Position numbers and translations under genes: made by a program. This document shows, in pieces, positions 8,741 to 19,900 of a DNA stretch of 64,000 nt; position 1 is the stretch's first letter, and each line of letters opens with the position of its first letter. The notes under the pieces were generated by a model. The model did no database searches, had not been told where the DNA came from, and was given only the letters and a program-made list of their open reading frames with translations. Source of the DNA: Brachyspira intermedia PWS/A (lineage in GTDB: Bacteria > Spirochaetota > Brachyspiria > Brachyspirales > Brachyspiraceae); assembly GCF_000223215.1 (NCBI RefSeq), contig NC_017243.1:2666001-2730000 (forward strand), given 5' to 3'.

Positions 8741-8863
8741 ACTTTCACATAATACTATTCTTGTAACTGTTGGATTAAGTTTTACAACTGTTCCATCATC
8801 TAATTTATGTTCGGTTAACATAACAGTAGAATTTTGTAATTTTTTAGTTTTTTTATTTGACAT
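8729..8863 (-). CDS. Small unknown protein, 44 aa
   Basis: A 44-residue ORF with an excellent Shine-Dalgarno (AGGAGGGC, 7 nt before the ATG), encoding a basic N-terminus (MSNKKTKKLQ), a central HKLDDGTVVKLNPTVTRI segment that looks like two short beta strands, and the end VLCESDKR. No signal peptide or membrane segment. It points toward the hisZ tail array and is divergent from hisG. The binding site and amphipathic pattern argue for a real gene, but I cannot name a family. Confidence 0.55.
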   Translation of the reverse strand: MSNKKTKKLQNSTVMLTEHKLDDGTVVKLNPTVTRIVLCESDKR

Positions 8864-9171
8864 ATAATGCCCTCCTAATTTAAAGTATATAAATCATGTT
8901 ACTATTGTCAAGAAAATATTAACAAATATTATTTTTATTAGTATTTTTTTACACATTATTTATAATTTTATATTAATAAAAGTCATATATACAAAATTAT
9001 TTATACACTATAGAGCTTAACAAACAATATATAAATACATTATTTCACATTATTTATTTTTTATACTATAAAACAAATATTTGAAACTTTTTAAATATTA
9101 CTATTTGAAAAAATGTCTTATTAATATTATAATATTTTCTAAAATTTAAAATATATCAAAGAATACAGATT
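8864..9171. other. Divergent intergenic region upstream of hisG
   Basis: About 308 bp of extremely AT-rich DNA between the small minus-strand gene and hisG. It presumably holds both promoters. I see no T-box specifier hairpin, his leader peptide or strong inverted repeat. No further gene is visible. Confidence 0.5.
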
Positions 9172-9792
9172 ATGATTAATATAGCATTACCAAAAGGAAG
9201 ATTAGTAAATAAAGTATATACTCTATTTGAAAAAATAGGTTATGAAAATAAAGAACTATTAGAAGATAATAGAAAATTAGTATTTGAAAATAAAGATAAA
9301 AATGTGAGATATCTAATAGTAAAGCCTTCTGATGTTGGAATATATGTTGAGAAAGGTGTTGCTGATATAGGTATTGTGGGAAAAGATATACTTCTTGAAA
9401 ATAATCATGATGTATATGAGCTTCTTGATTTGAAATTCGGAAAATGCAGAGTTTGTATGGCTTCTGTCAATGGATATAAAGAAGATATTGAAAGAAGATT
9501 AAGAGTTGCTACAAAGTATGTTAATATATCAAAAAATTATTTTAATTCTATTAATAGAGATGTTGAAATAATAAAATTAAATGGTTCTATTGAGTTAGCT
9601 CCTATACTTAATCTTTCTGATGTGATTGTTGATATAGTAGAAACAGGAAGTACTTTAAGAGAAAATAATCTCACAGTTATAAAAGAAATTATTGATTATA
9701 TAAGTGCAAGATTAATAGTTAATAAAGTAAGCTATAAGTTTAAAAATGATTTAATAAAAACTATAGTAAAGAATATAGAAGAAGTTTTATAA
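9172..9792 (+). CDS. hisG: ATP phosphoribosyltransferase, short form
   Basis: Catalyses the first committed step of histidine synthesis, joining ATP and PRPP to phosphoribosyl-ATP. At 206 residues it is the short HisG_S type, lacking the C-terminal histidine-binding ACT-like domain, and so depends on HisZ, which is encoded upstream. Visible motifs are the N-terminal ALPKGRL, the GVADIGIVGKDIL loop and DVIVDIVETGSTLRENNL, the PRPP-binding region. It is 10 bp upstream of hisD with the same orientation, so the two are co-transcribed. Feedback control would act through HisZ. No strong Shine-Dalgarno precedes the ATG. Confidence 0.93.
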   Translation: MINIALPKGRLVNKVYTLFEKIGYENKELLEDNRKLVFENKDKNVRYLIVKPSDVGIYVEKGVADIGIVGKDILLENNHDVYELLDLKFGKCRVCMASVNGYKEDIERRLRVATKYVNISKNYFNSINRDVEIIKLNGSIELAPILNLSDVIVDIVETGSTLRENNLTVIKEIIDYISARLIVNKVSYKFKNDLIKTIVKNIEEVL

Positions 9793-9802
9793 AGGAAATT
9801 TT

Positions 9803-11077
9803 ATGATAAAAGTAATTAATTATAAAGAATGCAAATCATTAGATGACATATTATTAAGAAGCCAATTCAGTCATGATGATGTTAATGAGAAAGTGAAGGC
9901 CATATTAGAAGATGTAAAACAAAATGGAGATAATGCATTAAAAAAATATTCTAAGATGTTTGATAATGCAGAAATAGAAACTTTAGAAGTAACAGAAAAA
10001 GAAATAGAAGAAGCATATAACAGAGTTGATGATAAGTTTAAAGAAACATTAAATCTAGCTTATAACAATATAGAAAAATTCCATAAAAAACAATTAAGAA
10101 ATAGTTATATAACAAATGAAGAAGACGGAATAGTAATGGGACAGATTATAAACCCAATAGAAAAGGTCGGAGTTTATATTCCAGGAGGCACAGCAGTTTA
10201 TCCTTCTACAGTACTTATGAATGTAATACCTGCAAAAGTAGCCGGAGTCAATGAAATAATATTGGTATCTCCTCCAAACAAAGAAGGAAAAATAAATGAT
10301 AATATATTAGCCGCTGCAAAAATATCAGGAGTAAACAAAATATTCAAAACAGGCGGTGCTCAGGCAATAGCAGCTTTAAGTTACGGTACAGAGTCCATTC
10401 CAAAGGTATATAAAATAGTTGGCCCTGGAAATATATATGTTGCTATGGCTAAAAGACTTGTATACGGTGAGGTTTCTATTGATATGGTGGCTGGTCCAAG
10501 TGAAGTATTAATAATAGCCGATGAAACAGCAAATCATATACATATAGCCTCTGATATGCTTGCACAGGCTGAACATGATAAATTAGCTTCAAGTATATTA
10601 GTAACTACAAGCAAAGACATAGCTGAAAAAACAAAAGAAGAATTATACAAACAATTAGAAAAATTAAGCCGTAAAGATATAGCTTTAGAATCTATAGAAA
10701 ATAACGGCAGAATAATAATAACTGAAACTATAGATGAAGCAATATATATAAGCAATGAAATAGCACCGGAGCATTTAGAGATAAGCATAAAAGAGCCTTT
10801 CTCTGTATTAAGCAAAATAAAAAATGCAGGATCAATATTTTTAGGAGATTATACTCCTGAGGCTTTAGGAGATTATTTATCAGGTGCTAATCATGTAATA
10901 CCTACAAGCGGAACAGCTAAATTTGCTTCTCCATTATCAGTAGATGATTTTATAAAGAAATCTTATATAACTTATTATACTAAAGATGCTTTGAGTAAAG
11001 TAAAAGAAAATATAATCAATTTTGCAGAGCATGAAAGTTTAGAAGCACATGCTAATTCTGTAAAAGTAAGATTTTAA
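9803..11077 (+). CDS. hisD: Histidinol dehydrogenase
   Basis: Oxidises histidinol to histidine in two NAD-dependent steps at the end of the pathway. The 424-residue length is normal. Diagnostic segments are [19 protein letters not shown], the [15 protein letters not shown] and [13 protein letters not shown] motifs, [13 protein letters not shown], the zinc-binding QAEHD and the EIAPEHLEI signature with the catalytic His/Glu region. The C-terminal [15 protein letters not shown] is intact. AAAGGAAA precedes the ATG 10 bp after hisG. Only hisZ, hisG and hisD are present here; genes for the middle of the pathway are not in the window. Confidence 0.95.
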   Translation: MIKVINYKECKSLDDILLRSQFSHDDVNEKVKAILEDVKQNGDNALKKYSKMFDNAEIETLEVTEKEIEEAYNRVDDKFKETLNLAYNNIEKFHKKQLRNSYITNEEDGIVMGQIINPIEKVGVYIPGGTAVYPSTVLMNVIPAKVAGVNEIILVSPPNKEGKINDNILAAAKISGVNKIFKTGGAQAIAALSYGTESIPKVYKIVGPGNIYVAMAKRLVYGEVSIDMVAGPSEVLIIADETANHIHIASDMLAQAEHDKLASSILVTTSKDIAEKTKEELYKQLEKLSRKDIALESIENNGRIIITETIDEAIYISNEIAPEHLEISIKEPFSVLSKIKNAGSIFLGDYTPEALGDYLSGANHVIPTSGTAKFASPLSVDDFIKKSYITYYTKDALSKVKENIINFAEHESLEAHANSVKVRF

Positions 11078-11094
11078 TAGTATTTAATTTATAA

Positions 11095-11135
11095 AAAGTG
11101 AAAGTAAATTTTACTTTCACTTGCCCACCCTTTTT
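11095..11135 (+). terminator. hisD terminator
   Basis: The perfect palindrome AAGTGAAAGTAAA / TTTTACTTTCACTT (11097-11122) starts 19 bp after the hisD stop. A T5 lies 9 bp further on, inside the following 311-bp element, so termination strength is uncertain. Confidence 0.6.
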
Positions 11136-11434
11136 GATTTATAACTTCAATTTGTCATTTTTAGATTATTTTTCTTTTTAGCTTTTACTGTAATTATAAA
11201 GCCCACCCTAGTGTTATTTAAATTTATAATCTCCTCAGCGCACGCTGAACAAAATAAAAAATATAAATTGATTATAAAATTATAATTCTAATCATATATA
11301 AAATTTAGTTCACCGTGCGTTGAATGCATTTTAAATTTAATAAAAACTTGGGCGGGTGCTATAATTTCTTATTAAACTATAAAGATAATAAAAATTAGAA
11401 TTCCAAAATAAAATAAAAAATAATAAAGGGCGGG
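11124..11434. repeat. 311-bp paired-motif intergenic element, copy A
   Basis: A non-coding block bounded by CCCACCC (11124-11130) and GGGCGGG (11428-11434). An inner pair is CCCACCCTAG (from 11202) and GGGCGGGTGC (11350-11359), and a central pair is GCGCACGCTGAAC (about 11238-11250) and GTTCACCGTGCG (11308-11319). A second element with the same motifs in the same order and almost the same spacing occurs at 57110-57421. This occupies most of the 527-bp gap between hisD and the transporter; the remainder (11435-11604) is plain AT-rich sequence. Confidence 0.8.
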
Positions 11435-11604
11435 ATATGTAATTAAAGCTAAATAGAAAATATTACAATTTTTAATAATATATACCTAAACAATTATATT
11501 TTTTCAAAAATAATTTCTTACAAAATATAGTCGTTTAAGTATAAAATAAAAATATATTTATATTACTCTATTAATATAAATATATTTATTAATTATCAAA
11601 AATA

Positions 11605-12546
11605 TTATTTCTTTTCTTTTATAACATTATTGTGAACAAAGAACATCATATTAACAAATACATAAATTATCATCATACTTGCAACTATAAGCTCAAATAT
11701 AGAAACAATATTCCATATATAGTAATATTCTCCATTAACACTTTTAGAATAATTAGCATATTTTAATAATGCTTGAGCTCCAACCGCCAAAGGGAAAGTA
11801 TAAGCAGCAAATAAAGGTATAAATTTTATTTGAAAAGCTCTTATAAGAGATAAATATACTTTGAATGTGGTAAATAATCCCAATGCCAAAAGGAAATTAA
11901 GCAAAGCAGTATTATAATCAGTAAATGCACTTAAATAACCGCATAAACAAAGATTAGCAGGTGCTCCCATTACAGCAAATGCCGGAAATCTATCATCAGC
12001 CAAAGGATCATGAAAAATTATTCTATAAAATATAAATGGAAATAGTATAATATATAGAACTGTACCTATATAAACTATTACTTGCGATACTTGAGGAAAT
12101 CCCATATTAGTACCAGTAACAGCAGCTACAACTATTCCTACAGGAGGAACAAACCAGCTAGGAAGTATATGATGCAAATCTTTCAAATTGATTCTATGAG
12201 CTAAAAAAGTAAAAGCAAATATCACATGAACTGCAATCGCTGTAAACCACATAGCAACACCAAGCGGTTTTACAAATTGAACTACTGAAGATGATATCAC
12301 CATAACAGCCATATCAAGAGTAGGAATAGTGCTTCCTGCAACAGGATGTTCTAAATCATTAAGAAAATCTCCGAATGATGAAAATATTTTAGTTATAATG
12401 GTTAATATTAAAATAGATGAGATTAAAGCACCTACATAGGCAAAATATTTAATACCTGTGAATATAGTCCAAGCATTAAATATACCTCCTACACCAAGTG
12501 CTAAACCAGTGAGAGCCAAAGGCATTTTATTAATTTTACTTATCAT
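11605..12546 (-). CDS. TDT-family (TehA/Mae1-like) anion or dicarboxylate transporter
   Basis: A 313-residue integral membrane protein with about ten hydrophobic segments, beginning MPLALTGLALGVGGIFNAW, which is the characteristic start of the tellurite-resistance/dicarboxylate transporter (TDT, SLAC1-like) fold. Further family features include GSTIPTLDMAVMVIS, the WFVPPVGIVVAA segment and MGAPANLCLCGYL. Members transport malate, sulfite or other small anions; the substrate here cannot be told. Monocistronic by its surroundings, convergent with hisD. Confidence 0.8.
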   Translation of the reverse strand: MISKINKMPLALTGLALGVGGIFNAWTIFTGIKYFAYVGALISSILILTIITKIFSSFGDFLNDLEHPVAGSTIPTLDMAVMVISSSVVQFVKPLGVAMWFTAIAVHVIFAFTFLAHRINLKDLHHILPSWFVPPVGIVVAAVTGTNMGFPQVSQVIVYIGTVLYIILFPFIFYRIIFHDPLADDRFPAFAVMGAPANLCLCGYLSAFTDYNTALLNFLLALGLFTTFKVYLSLIRAFQIKFIPLFAAYTFPLAVGAQALLKYANYSKSVNGEYYYIWNIVSIFELIVASMMIIYVFVNMMFFVHNNVIKEKK

Positions 12547-12627
12547 TTTTTGTTACACTTTATTATTTAGATTTTTGAATTATTCATTATTAAGACTTTT
12601 TAAATTAGAAATTGATAATCAATATAA

Positions 12628-12668
12628 TTAAAGAGGTTTCCATAAATACTTATGAAAACCTCCTTTAT
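12628..12668 (-). terminator. Terminator of the rpoBC operon
   Basis: Just after the rpoC stop on the minus strand, TAAAGGAGGTTTTCATAA pairs with TTATGGAAACCTCTTTA around a 4-nt loop, followed by an AT-rich tail. Confidence 0.7.
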
Positions 12669-12681
12669 TGAAATGATTTAT

Positions 12682-15600
12682 TTATACAGTTATTTGCATA
12701 ACCTCTTCTTCTTTAGCACTATTATCTATATTATCTTTCTTATCCAAGTCTCCGCTTTGCTTGTTGTAGACATGAAGTTTGTTATACAATTTAACACCAG
12801 TACCGGCAGGTATTAAGTGTCCTATAATAACATTTTCTTTTAATCCAAGCAATTTATCAACCTTTCCTTTAATAGCAGCATTAGTCAATACCTTAGTAGT
12901 TTCTTGGAATGAAGCAGAAGATATAAAGCTTTCAGTATTAAGAGCGGCTTTAGTTAATCCTAAAAGTACAGGCTTACCGCTTGCAGGAGAACCGCCAGCC
13001 TCTTCATAGCGTCTGTTTTCTTCTTCAAACTCATATTTATCAACATACTGACCAACAATATATTTAGTATCGCCCGGATCAGTAATTTCAAGTCTTCTAA
13101 GCATCTGTCTTATGATAAGAGCGAAGTGCTTATCGTTAATACCTACACCCTGCTGATTGTATACTGTCTGAATTTCTTCAAGCAAATAAGTTTGTAAAGC
13201 CAAATCTCCCTGAGTTTCCAATATATCATGAGGGTTTATCTTACCAGCACATAATTGAGTACCTGTTTTTACTTGGTCGCCGTTTCTAACAAGAAGCATT
13301 TTACCATGAGGTACTAAGTGTTTAGTTTCATCAAATTCATTTCTGATTTTAACTACTTTTTTACCCTTATGAGAACCGCCTATTTCAACCTCACCGTCAA
13401 TACCAGCAATAATAGCAGTATCCTTAGGTTTCTGAGCTTCAAGCAATTCCTGTACTCTTGGAAGACCTCCTGTAATATCCCTACTTTTCTGCTGTATACG
13501 AGTAGTTTTAGCAATAACCTCTCCTATTTCAACTCTTTGGTTGTTTTCAACTAGAAGCTGAGCACCATTAGGTATGTCAGTTTCAAAAGGATCTCCCTCA
13601 CCTGTAATCAAGATTTTAGGCTGCATACTAGCATCTTTAAACTCTTGAATAATATTAGTTACGTTTCCTGTTTGATCGTCTATAGATTCAACTAATGTTC
13701 TTCCAGGAATGATGTCCTGCCATCTTACTATACCAGCTTTTTCTGAAATGATAGGCTCGTTATATGTATCAAAGCTAGCTATAACAGTATTAGGTTCTAT
13801 GAATACATGTTCATCAACTTTATACTCACTTCCAACTTTAATTACAATTGTGTGCTTATCACCTGTAATCATTATATATTTATCATCATCAGTGATTTTG
13901 AAAGTACCATTATGAGTAGCTTTAATTTCTGTACCGTCTTTAAGAGTAGCTATAACATCACCTATAAGAACTTTAGTATTCTGTTCAGTTAAAATATCTT
14001 TTAATGTAGATTTTTCCCATTTCTCTAAAACTCTTCTGATAATTAAATCACCTTTTCTAGCTGTGATTTTAACACCATTAGGCTGAACAACATAGTTAGA
14101 GAATTGTTCAATATATATAGGGTAGTTAACTTTAATTTCGTTTTCTTCTACCATCTGAGTAGCAACACCACCGATGTGGAAAGTTCTCATTGTAAGCTGA
14201 GTACCAGGCTGACCAATACTTTGAGCAGCAACTACACCAACAGCCTCACCTATAGAAGCTAAATTATTAGTAGATAAGCTTCTTCCATAACATTTCTGAC
14301 ATACCCCCATTCTGCTTTCACAAGTAAGAGGATGTCTTATGCTGATTTTTTCTATACCAGATTTCTCTATTAAATCACCTAATTCTTCTGTAATTTCAGT
14401 ATTAGCTGAACATATAAGCTCTTTAGTAACAGGATGATATATATGTTCACTTGTGAAGAAACCAACAACACGCTCTTTAAGAGATTTTTTGATTTCATCT
14501 CCGTTTTTTATGGCTTCTATAGCAATACCTTTAACAGTACCGCAGTCATGCTCTGAAACAACAACCCCTATTGCAACGTCAACTAATTTTCTAGTAAGAT
14601 AACCAGCACTTGAAGTTTTTAAGGCAGTATCGGCAAGACCTTTTCTAGCACCGTGAGTAGAAATAAAGTATTCCTGTACAGTAAGACCTTCTTTAAAGTT
14701 AGAAATAATAGGAAGTTCGATAATCTCACCGGAAGGCTTAGCCATCAAACCTCTCATACTAGCAAGCTGTCTTATCTGCTGTTTAGAACCTCTCGCACCA
14801 GAATCAGCCATTATGTATACAGGGTTAAATCCGTCCTGATCCTGTCTTAAGTTATCCATCATAGCTTCAGTTATTCTACCTTCAACAGTAGTCCAAAGGT
14901 CCATAACTTTCTGTTTTTTCTCATCAGTAGTAATAATACCGTTCATATACTGATTTTCAATAAACTCTACCTGTTTAGTAGCTTCCTCTATTTCATGTTT
15001 TTTCATTGGAGGAATAAGTATATCAGCAATAGAAATAGTAGAACCGAATACTGTAGCACTTTGATAACCAAGTTCTTTAATATCATCAAGCATATTAACT
15101 GTTACTGCTGTACCATGTTTCAAATATACTTCATGAATAAACTTAGCTAAATCTTTACTGTTAAAATCTCTGTTTTGATATCTAAAATCTTCAGGAATAA
15201 CTTCATTGAATTTTAATCTTCCCACAGAAGTTTCAATAAATTCTTCCTCTCCGTCTTTATTTTTCATAAGAACTTTAATTCTTGATTCAAGCTCTACCAA
15301 ATTATTATCATAAGCAAGTAAAGCATCTTTAGGAGATGAGAACATCTTTCCTTCACCTTTACTGCCTGTTCTTAATTTAGTAAGATAGCTGATACCAAGT
15401 ACTATATCCTGAGTAGGGTTAACAATAGGTTCACCGTTAGCAGGGTTCAATATATTATGAGGAGCAAGCATTAAAGTCCAAGCCTCAATCTGAGCCTCAG
15501 CAGAAAGCGGAGTATGTACAGCCATCTGGTCGCCGTCGAAGTCAGCGTTATAAGCGTGACAAACTAATGGGTGAAGCTGAATTGCTTTTCCTTCAACAAG

Positions 15601-16884
15601 TACAGGTTCAAATGCCTGAATACCAAGTCTGTGAAGAGTCGGTGCTCTGTTTAAAAGTACCGGATGCTCTTTAGCAATATCTTCTAATACTCCCCAAACT
15701 TCTTCTCTGCCCTCTTCTACGAATCTCTTAGCAGATTTTATATTATGAGCTGAATTAATTTCAACTAATTTTTTCATTATGAAAGGCTTGAATAACTCTA
15801 CAGCCATTTTTTTAGGAAGTCCGCATTGATGCATTTTAAGTCTAGGACCAGCAACAATAACAGAACGTCCTGAATAGTCAACACGTTTACCCAAAAGGTT
15901 CTGTCTGAAACGTCCTTGCTTACCTTTAAGCATATCTGAAAGAGATTTTAAAGGTCTATTTCCAGGGCCTTTAACAACTTTCTTTCTTCTGCTGTTATCA
16001 AATAAAGCATCAACAGCTTCCTGTAACATTCTTTTTTCATTTCTGATGATAATATCAGGAGCTCTTAAAACTAATAATCTTCTTAAACGAATATTTCTGT
16101 TTATAACCCTTCTATAAAGGTCATTCAAGTCTGAAGTAGCGAATCTTCCGCCGTCAAGCTGAACCATAGGTCTTAAATCTGGAGGAATTACAGGAACTAC
16201 ATCAAGTATCATCCAAGTAGGATCATTACCACTCGCTTTAAAATCTTCAAAGATTTCAAGACGCTTTCTTAAACGTCTATCACTCTTTTCACGTTTTTTA
16301 ATCATTTCCTCTCTGAGTTTTCTGATTTCCTCATCCATATCAAGGTCTTTAAGCATATCTCTTATGCCTTCAGCACCTATACCTATTCTTATATTATCGC
16401 CATATCTATCTAAAGCTTCATTATATTCATCTTCAGTTAAAAGATCGCCTTTAGAATAACTGCTATCACCTGGATCTATAACAACATATCTTTCAAAATA
16501 AAGTACGCTTCTTAAATGAGCAATATTCATGTTTAAAAGAAGCCCTATTCTTGAAGGAGTATTCCTATAGTACCAAATATGAGCAACAGGAGCAGCTAAT
16601 TCTATATGCCCCATTCTCTCTCTTCTAACTTTGAAATGAGTAACTTCAACACCGCATTTATCACAAACTACGCCCTTATAACGAATACTTTTGAATTTAC
16701 CGCAATAACATTCATATTCTTTAGTAGTTCCGAATATCTTCTCACAAAAAAGTCCGTCTCTTTCAGGTCTTAAAGTTCTGTAGTTGATAGTTTCAGGTTT
16801 TTTAACCTCACCATAACTCCATTCTCTCATAACCTGTGGGCTTGCTATACTAATTTTTATTTGGTCAAAGTTTGAAAATTGCAT
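12682..16884 (-). CDS. rpoC: DNA-directed RNA polymerase beta' subunit
   Basis: The 1400-residue beta' subunit, forming the active site of RNA polymerase with RpoB. The catalytic triad motif [12 protein letters not shown] binds the Mg ion. The N-terminal zinc ribbon ([24 protein letters not shown], about 58-82), the [21 protein letters not shown] clamp segment, the bridge/trigger region ([19 protein letters not shown]) and the second zinc cluster ([13 protein letters not shown]) are all intact. It follows rpoB by 19 bp and ends at a strong terminator. No unusual insertion is seen. Confidence 0.98.
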   Translation of the reverse strand: MQFSNFDQIKISIASPQVMREWSYGEVKKPETINYRTLRPERDGLFCEKIFGTTKEYECYCGKFKSIRYKGVVCDKCGVEVTHFKVRRERMGHIELAAPVAHIWYYRNTPSRIGLLLNMNIAHLRSVLYFERYVVIDPGDSSYSKGDLLTEDEYNEALDRYGDNIRIGIGAEGIRDMLKDLDMDEEIRKLREEMIKKREKSDRRLRKRLEIFEDFKASGNDPTWMILDVVPVIPPDLRPMVQLDGGRFATSDLNDLYRRVINRNIRLRRLLVLRAPDIIIRNEKRMLQEAVDALFDNSRRKKVVKGPGNRPLKSLSDMLKGKQGRFRQNLLGKRVDYSGRSVIVAGPRLKMHQCGLPKKMAVELFKPFIMKKLVEINSAHNIKSAKRFVEEGREEVWGVLEDIAKEHPVLLNRAPTLHRLGIQAFEPVLVEGKAIQLHPLVCHAYNADFDGDQMAVHTPLSAEAQIEAWTLMLAPHNILNPANGEPIVNPTQDIVLGISYLTKLRTGSKGEGKMFSSPKDALLAYDNNLVELESRIKVLMKNKDGEEEFIETSVGRLKFNEVIPEDFRYQNRDFNSKDLAKFIHEVYLKHGTAVTVNMLDDIKELGYQSATVFGSTISIADILIPPMKKHEIEEATKQVEFIENQYMNGIITTDEKKQKVMDLWTTVEGRITEAMMDNLRQDQDGFNPVYIMADSGARGSKQQIRQLASMRGLMAKPSGEIIELPIISNFKEGLTVQEYFISTHGARKGLADTALKTSSAGYLTRKLVDVAIGVVVSEHDCGTVKGIAIEAIKNGDEIKKSLKERVVGFFTSEHIYHPVTKELICSANTEITEELGDLIEKSGIEKISIRHPLTCESRMGVCQKCYGRSLSTNNLASIGEAVGVVAAQSIGQPGTQLTMRTFHIGGVATQMVEENEIKVNYPIYIEQFSNYVVQPNGVKITARKGDLIIRRVLEKWEKSTLKDILTEQNTKVLIGDVIATLKDGTEIKATHNGTFKITDDDKYIMITGDKHTIVIKVGSEYKVDEHVFIEPNTVIASFDTYNEPIISEKAGIVRWQDIIPGRTLVESIDDQTGNVTNIIQEFKDASMQPKILITGEGDPFETDIPNGAQLLVENNQRVEIGEVIAKTTRIQQKSRDITGGLPRVQELLEAQKPKDTAIIAGIDGEVEIGGSHKGKKVVKIRNEFDETKHLVPHGKMLLVRNGDQVKTGTQLCAGKINPHDILETQGDLALQTYLLEEIQTVYNQQGVGINDKHFALIIRQMLRRLEITDPGDTKYIVGQYVDKYEFEEENRRYEEAGGSPASGKPVLLGLTKAALNTESFISSASFQETTKVLTNAAIKGKVDKLLGLKENVIIGHLIPAGTGVKLYNKLHVYNKQSGDLDKKDNIDNSAKEEEVMQITV

Positions 16885-16903
16885 ATACTTAAACTTCTCC
16901 TAA

Positions 16904-19900
16904 TTATTTAAAAATCTTGGTTTGTTTCTTAGTTTTTTGTCTAAGCTCTTTTTCAGTAGAAGGAAGCTGATTGCCTTCTTCATCATGAATAGTAATATTA
17001 AGACCCAAACCTCTAAGCTCTTGAACTAATACGTTAAAGCTTTCTGGTATACCCGGAGAGGATATAACATCACCTTTAACAATGGATTCATATATTCTAG
17101 CACGACCTGTCATATCATCTGATTTAACAGTTAAGAACTCTTGAAGCATATTAGCAGCTCCATAAGCCTCTAATGCCCAAACTTCCATCTCTCCTAATCT
17201 CTGACCTCCGAATTGAGATTTACCTCCCAAAGGCTGCTGAGTAACAAGTGAGTAAGGACCTGTACTTCTAGCATGTACTTTATCTTCAACCAAGTGATTA
17301 AGCTTAAGCATATACATATATCCTACAGCTACATCATTTTTGAAAGGCTCTCCTGTTCTTCCGTCATAAAGTCTAACTTTACCATTAGGATTCATACCGC
17401 TTGTAACGAATGCTTCTCTTAAAGCCTCCTCTTTAGGGCCTTCAAATACCGGACAAGCATATTTAAGTCCCATTTTATGGCCAGACCAACCAAGCAACAT
17501 CTCAATAACCTGACCAATGTTCATACGAGAAGGTACACCTAATGGGTTAAGACATATATCTACAGGAGTACCATCTTCTAAGAATGGCATATCCTCTATA
17601 GGCATGATTCTAGCAACAACCCCTTTGTTACCGTGACGTCCTGCCATTTTGTCGCCTTCCTGTATTATACGCTTCTTAGCAAGGAATACTTTTACAACTT
17701 CCTCTACACCAGGCTTTAATTCATCGCCATTTTCTCTGCTATATACTCTAACATCAATAACAGTACCATCTTTACCATGCGGTACTCTTAAAGAAGTATC
17801 TTTTACATCTCTAGCCTTCTCACCGAATATTGAGTGAAGAAGTCTGTATTCAGGAGTTATTTCTGTTTCTCCTTTTGGAGTTACTTTACCAACTAATATA
17901 TCTCCTGCTTTTACTTTAGCACCTATTCTTACAATACCTCTTTCATCTAAGTTTTTGAAAGCAGCATCTGATACATTAGGTATATCTCTAGTAATATTCT
18001 CTTTATCTAATTTTGTTTCACGAGCTTCAACTGAAAACTCTTCTATATGTATAGAAGTAAATACATCTTCCTGAACTAATCTTCTGCTTAAGAGAATAGC
18101 GTCCTCGAAGTTATAACCTTCAAAAATCATGAAAGCAGCAAGAACGTTTCTTCCCAAAGCTAATTCACCATGATCTGTTGCAGGGCCATCAGCTAAAAGT
18201 CCTCCAGCCTTAACAACATCACCAACATTAACTACTGGTCTTTGGTGATAATTTGTATCTTGGTTAGTTCTTTGATATTTTACTAATTCATAAACATCTA
18301 AATCATCATCACTATTTTGTTTAGTAGGCTTAATTATAATTTCATCATGAACTACTTTTATAACTTTACCAGCTCTTTTAGCATGAACTGCTATACCTGT
18401 TCCAGGCTGACAAATCTTAGCCTCTACACCTGTTCCTACTATAGGAGCTTCCGGATACAATAAAGGTACACTTTGACGTTGCATGTTTGAACCCATCAAA
18501 GCCCTGTTAGCGTCGTCATGCTCCAAGAATGGTATCAAAGAACTTGAAAGTGAAACAATTTGCTGAGGTGAAACGTCCATATACTGTACCTGATCTGGTG
18601 AAGAATATGGGAATTCACTTCTGAATCTTGTTGAAATAAGATTGTCTTTGAAAGTTCCGTCCTCATTTAAAGGAGCATTTGCATCGGCAATATGGTATTT
18701 TTCCTCATCATGAGCTGTCAAATACTCTATTTCATCTGTTACTTTTCCATCAATAACTTTTCTGTATGGAGTTTCTAAGAATCCATGCTTATTGATTTTA
18801 GCATAAGTAGCAAGTGAAACTATAAGTCCGATGTTTGGACCTTCAGGAGTTTCAATAGGACATATTTTACCATAGTGAGTATGGTGTACGTCTCTTACTT
18901 CAAATCCTGCTCTGTCTCTAGTAAGACCGCCCTGACCTAAGGCATTTAATCTTCTTTTATGTGTAATCTCTGATAATGGATTGTTCTGATCCATGAACTG
19001 AGATAATTGGTTTGTACCAAAGAATTCTTTTATTACAGCCTGTATAAGTTTAATGCTTACAAGAGATTGAGGAGTTACTGCCTCCATATCCTGCATTTGC
19101 ATTCTTTCTTTTGCTATACGCTCCATTCTAGTGAAGCCGGCTTTTATTTGTATAGATAATAATTCACCTACGCTTCTTACACGTCTGTTTCCTAAATGGT
19201 CAATATCATCTAATTGTTCTTCATTTATGAATACTTTTATCAAAAAGCGAATAGTTTCTACTATATCTTTATGTCTTAAAACTTTATCCTGTTCGCTTTC
19301 TGGGAAATTCAATCTTTTATTTAATTTATAACGTCCCACATCTCCTAAAGCATAGGATTTAGGGTCAAATACTAAGTCATTACAAGTTCTTACAACGTTT
19401 TCTATTAAAGCAGGCTCACCAGGTCTTATAACATTATAGATTTTAGTGCATGCTTCTTCTTGGTTTTTTGTTGTATCTTTATCTAAAGTATTAATTATGG
19501 TAACATTGTCTTTTATTGCTTCCATATTTAATACGGATATTTCTTTAATACCGCTCATTAAAAGTCTTTCAGCCAAGTTAGGGTTGATAAGTTCGCCTGG
19601 ATTCAATATTATTTCATCAGGGTTTTCTGTATCAAATACTGTAGAATAAGATCTTCTGCCTATTAAAGCTTCTTTAGCATCTTCATCTGAAAGTTTTTCT
19701 AATGATATATTATCTATTTCATAAAATAATTTCAAAATTTCTTCATTAGTTGTGATACCAATAGCTCTTAAAAATACTGTAACAGGAAGTTTTTTCTTTC
19801 TGTCTATTCTTACATACATTATATCTTTTTTGGTATCGAGTTCGAATTCAAGCCAAGTACCTCTATCTGGAATTATCTTAGCTACGAACATAGCATCTCT

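Noticed and set aside
8864-9171. T-box or his leader attenuator upstream of hisG
   Set aside because: No T-box motif, His-codon run or competing hairpins could be seen.
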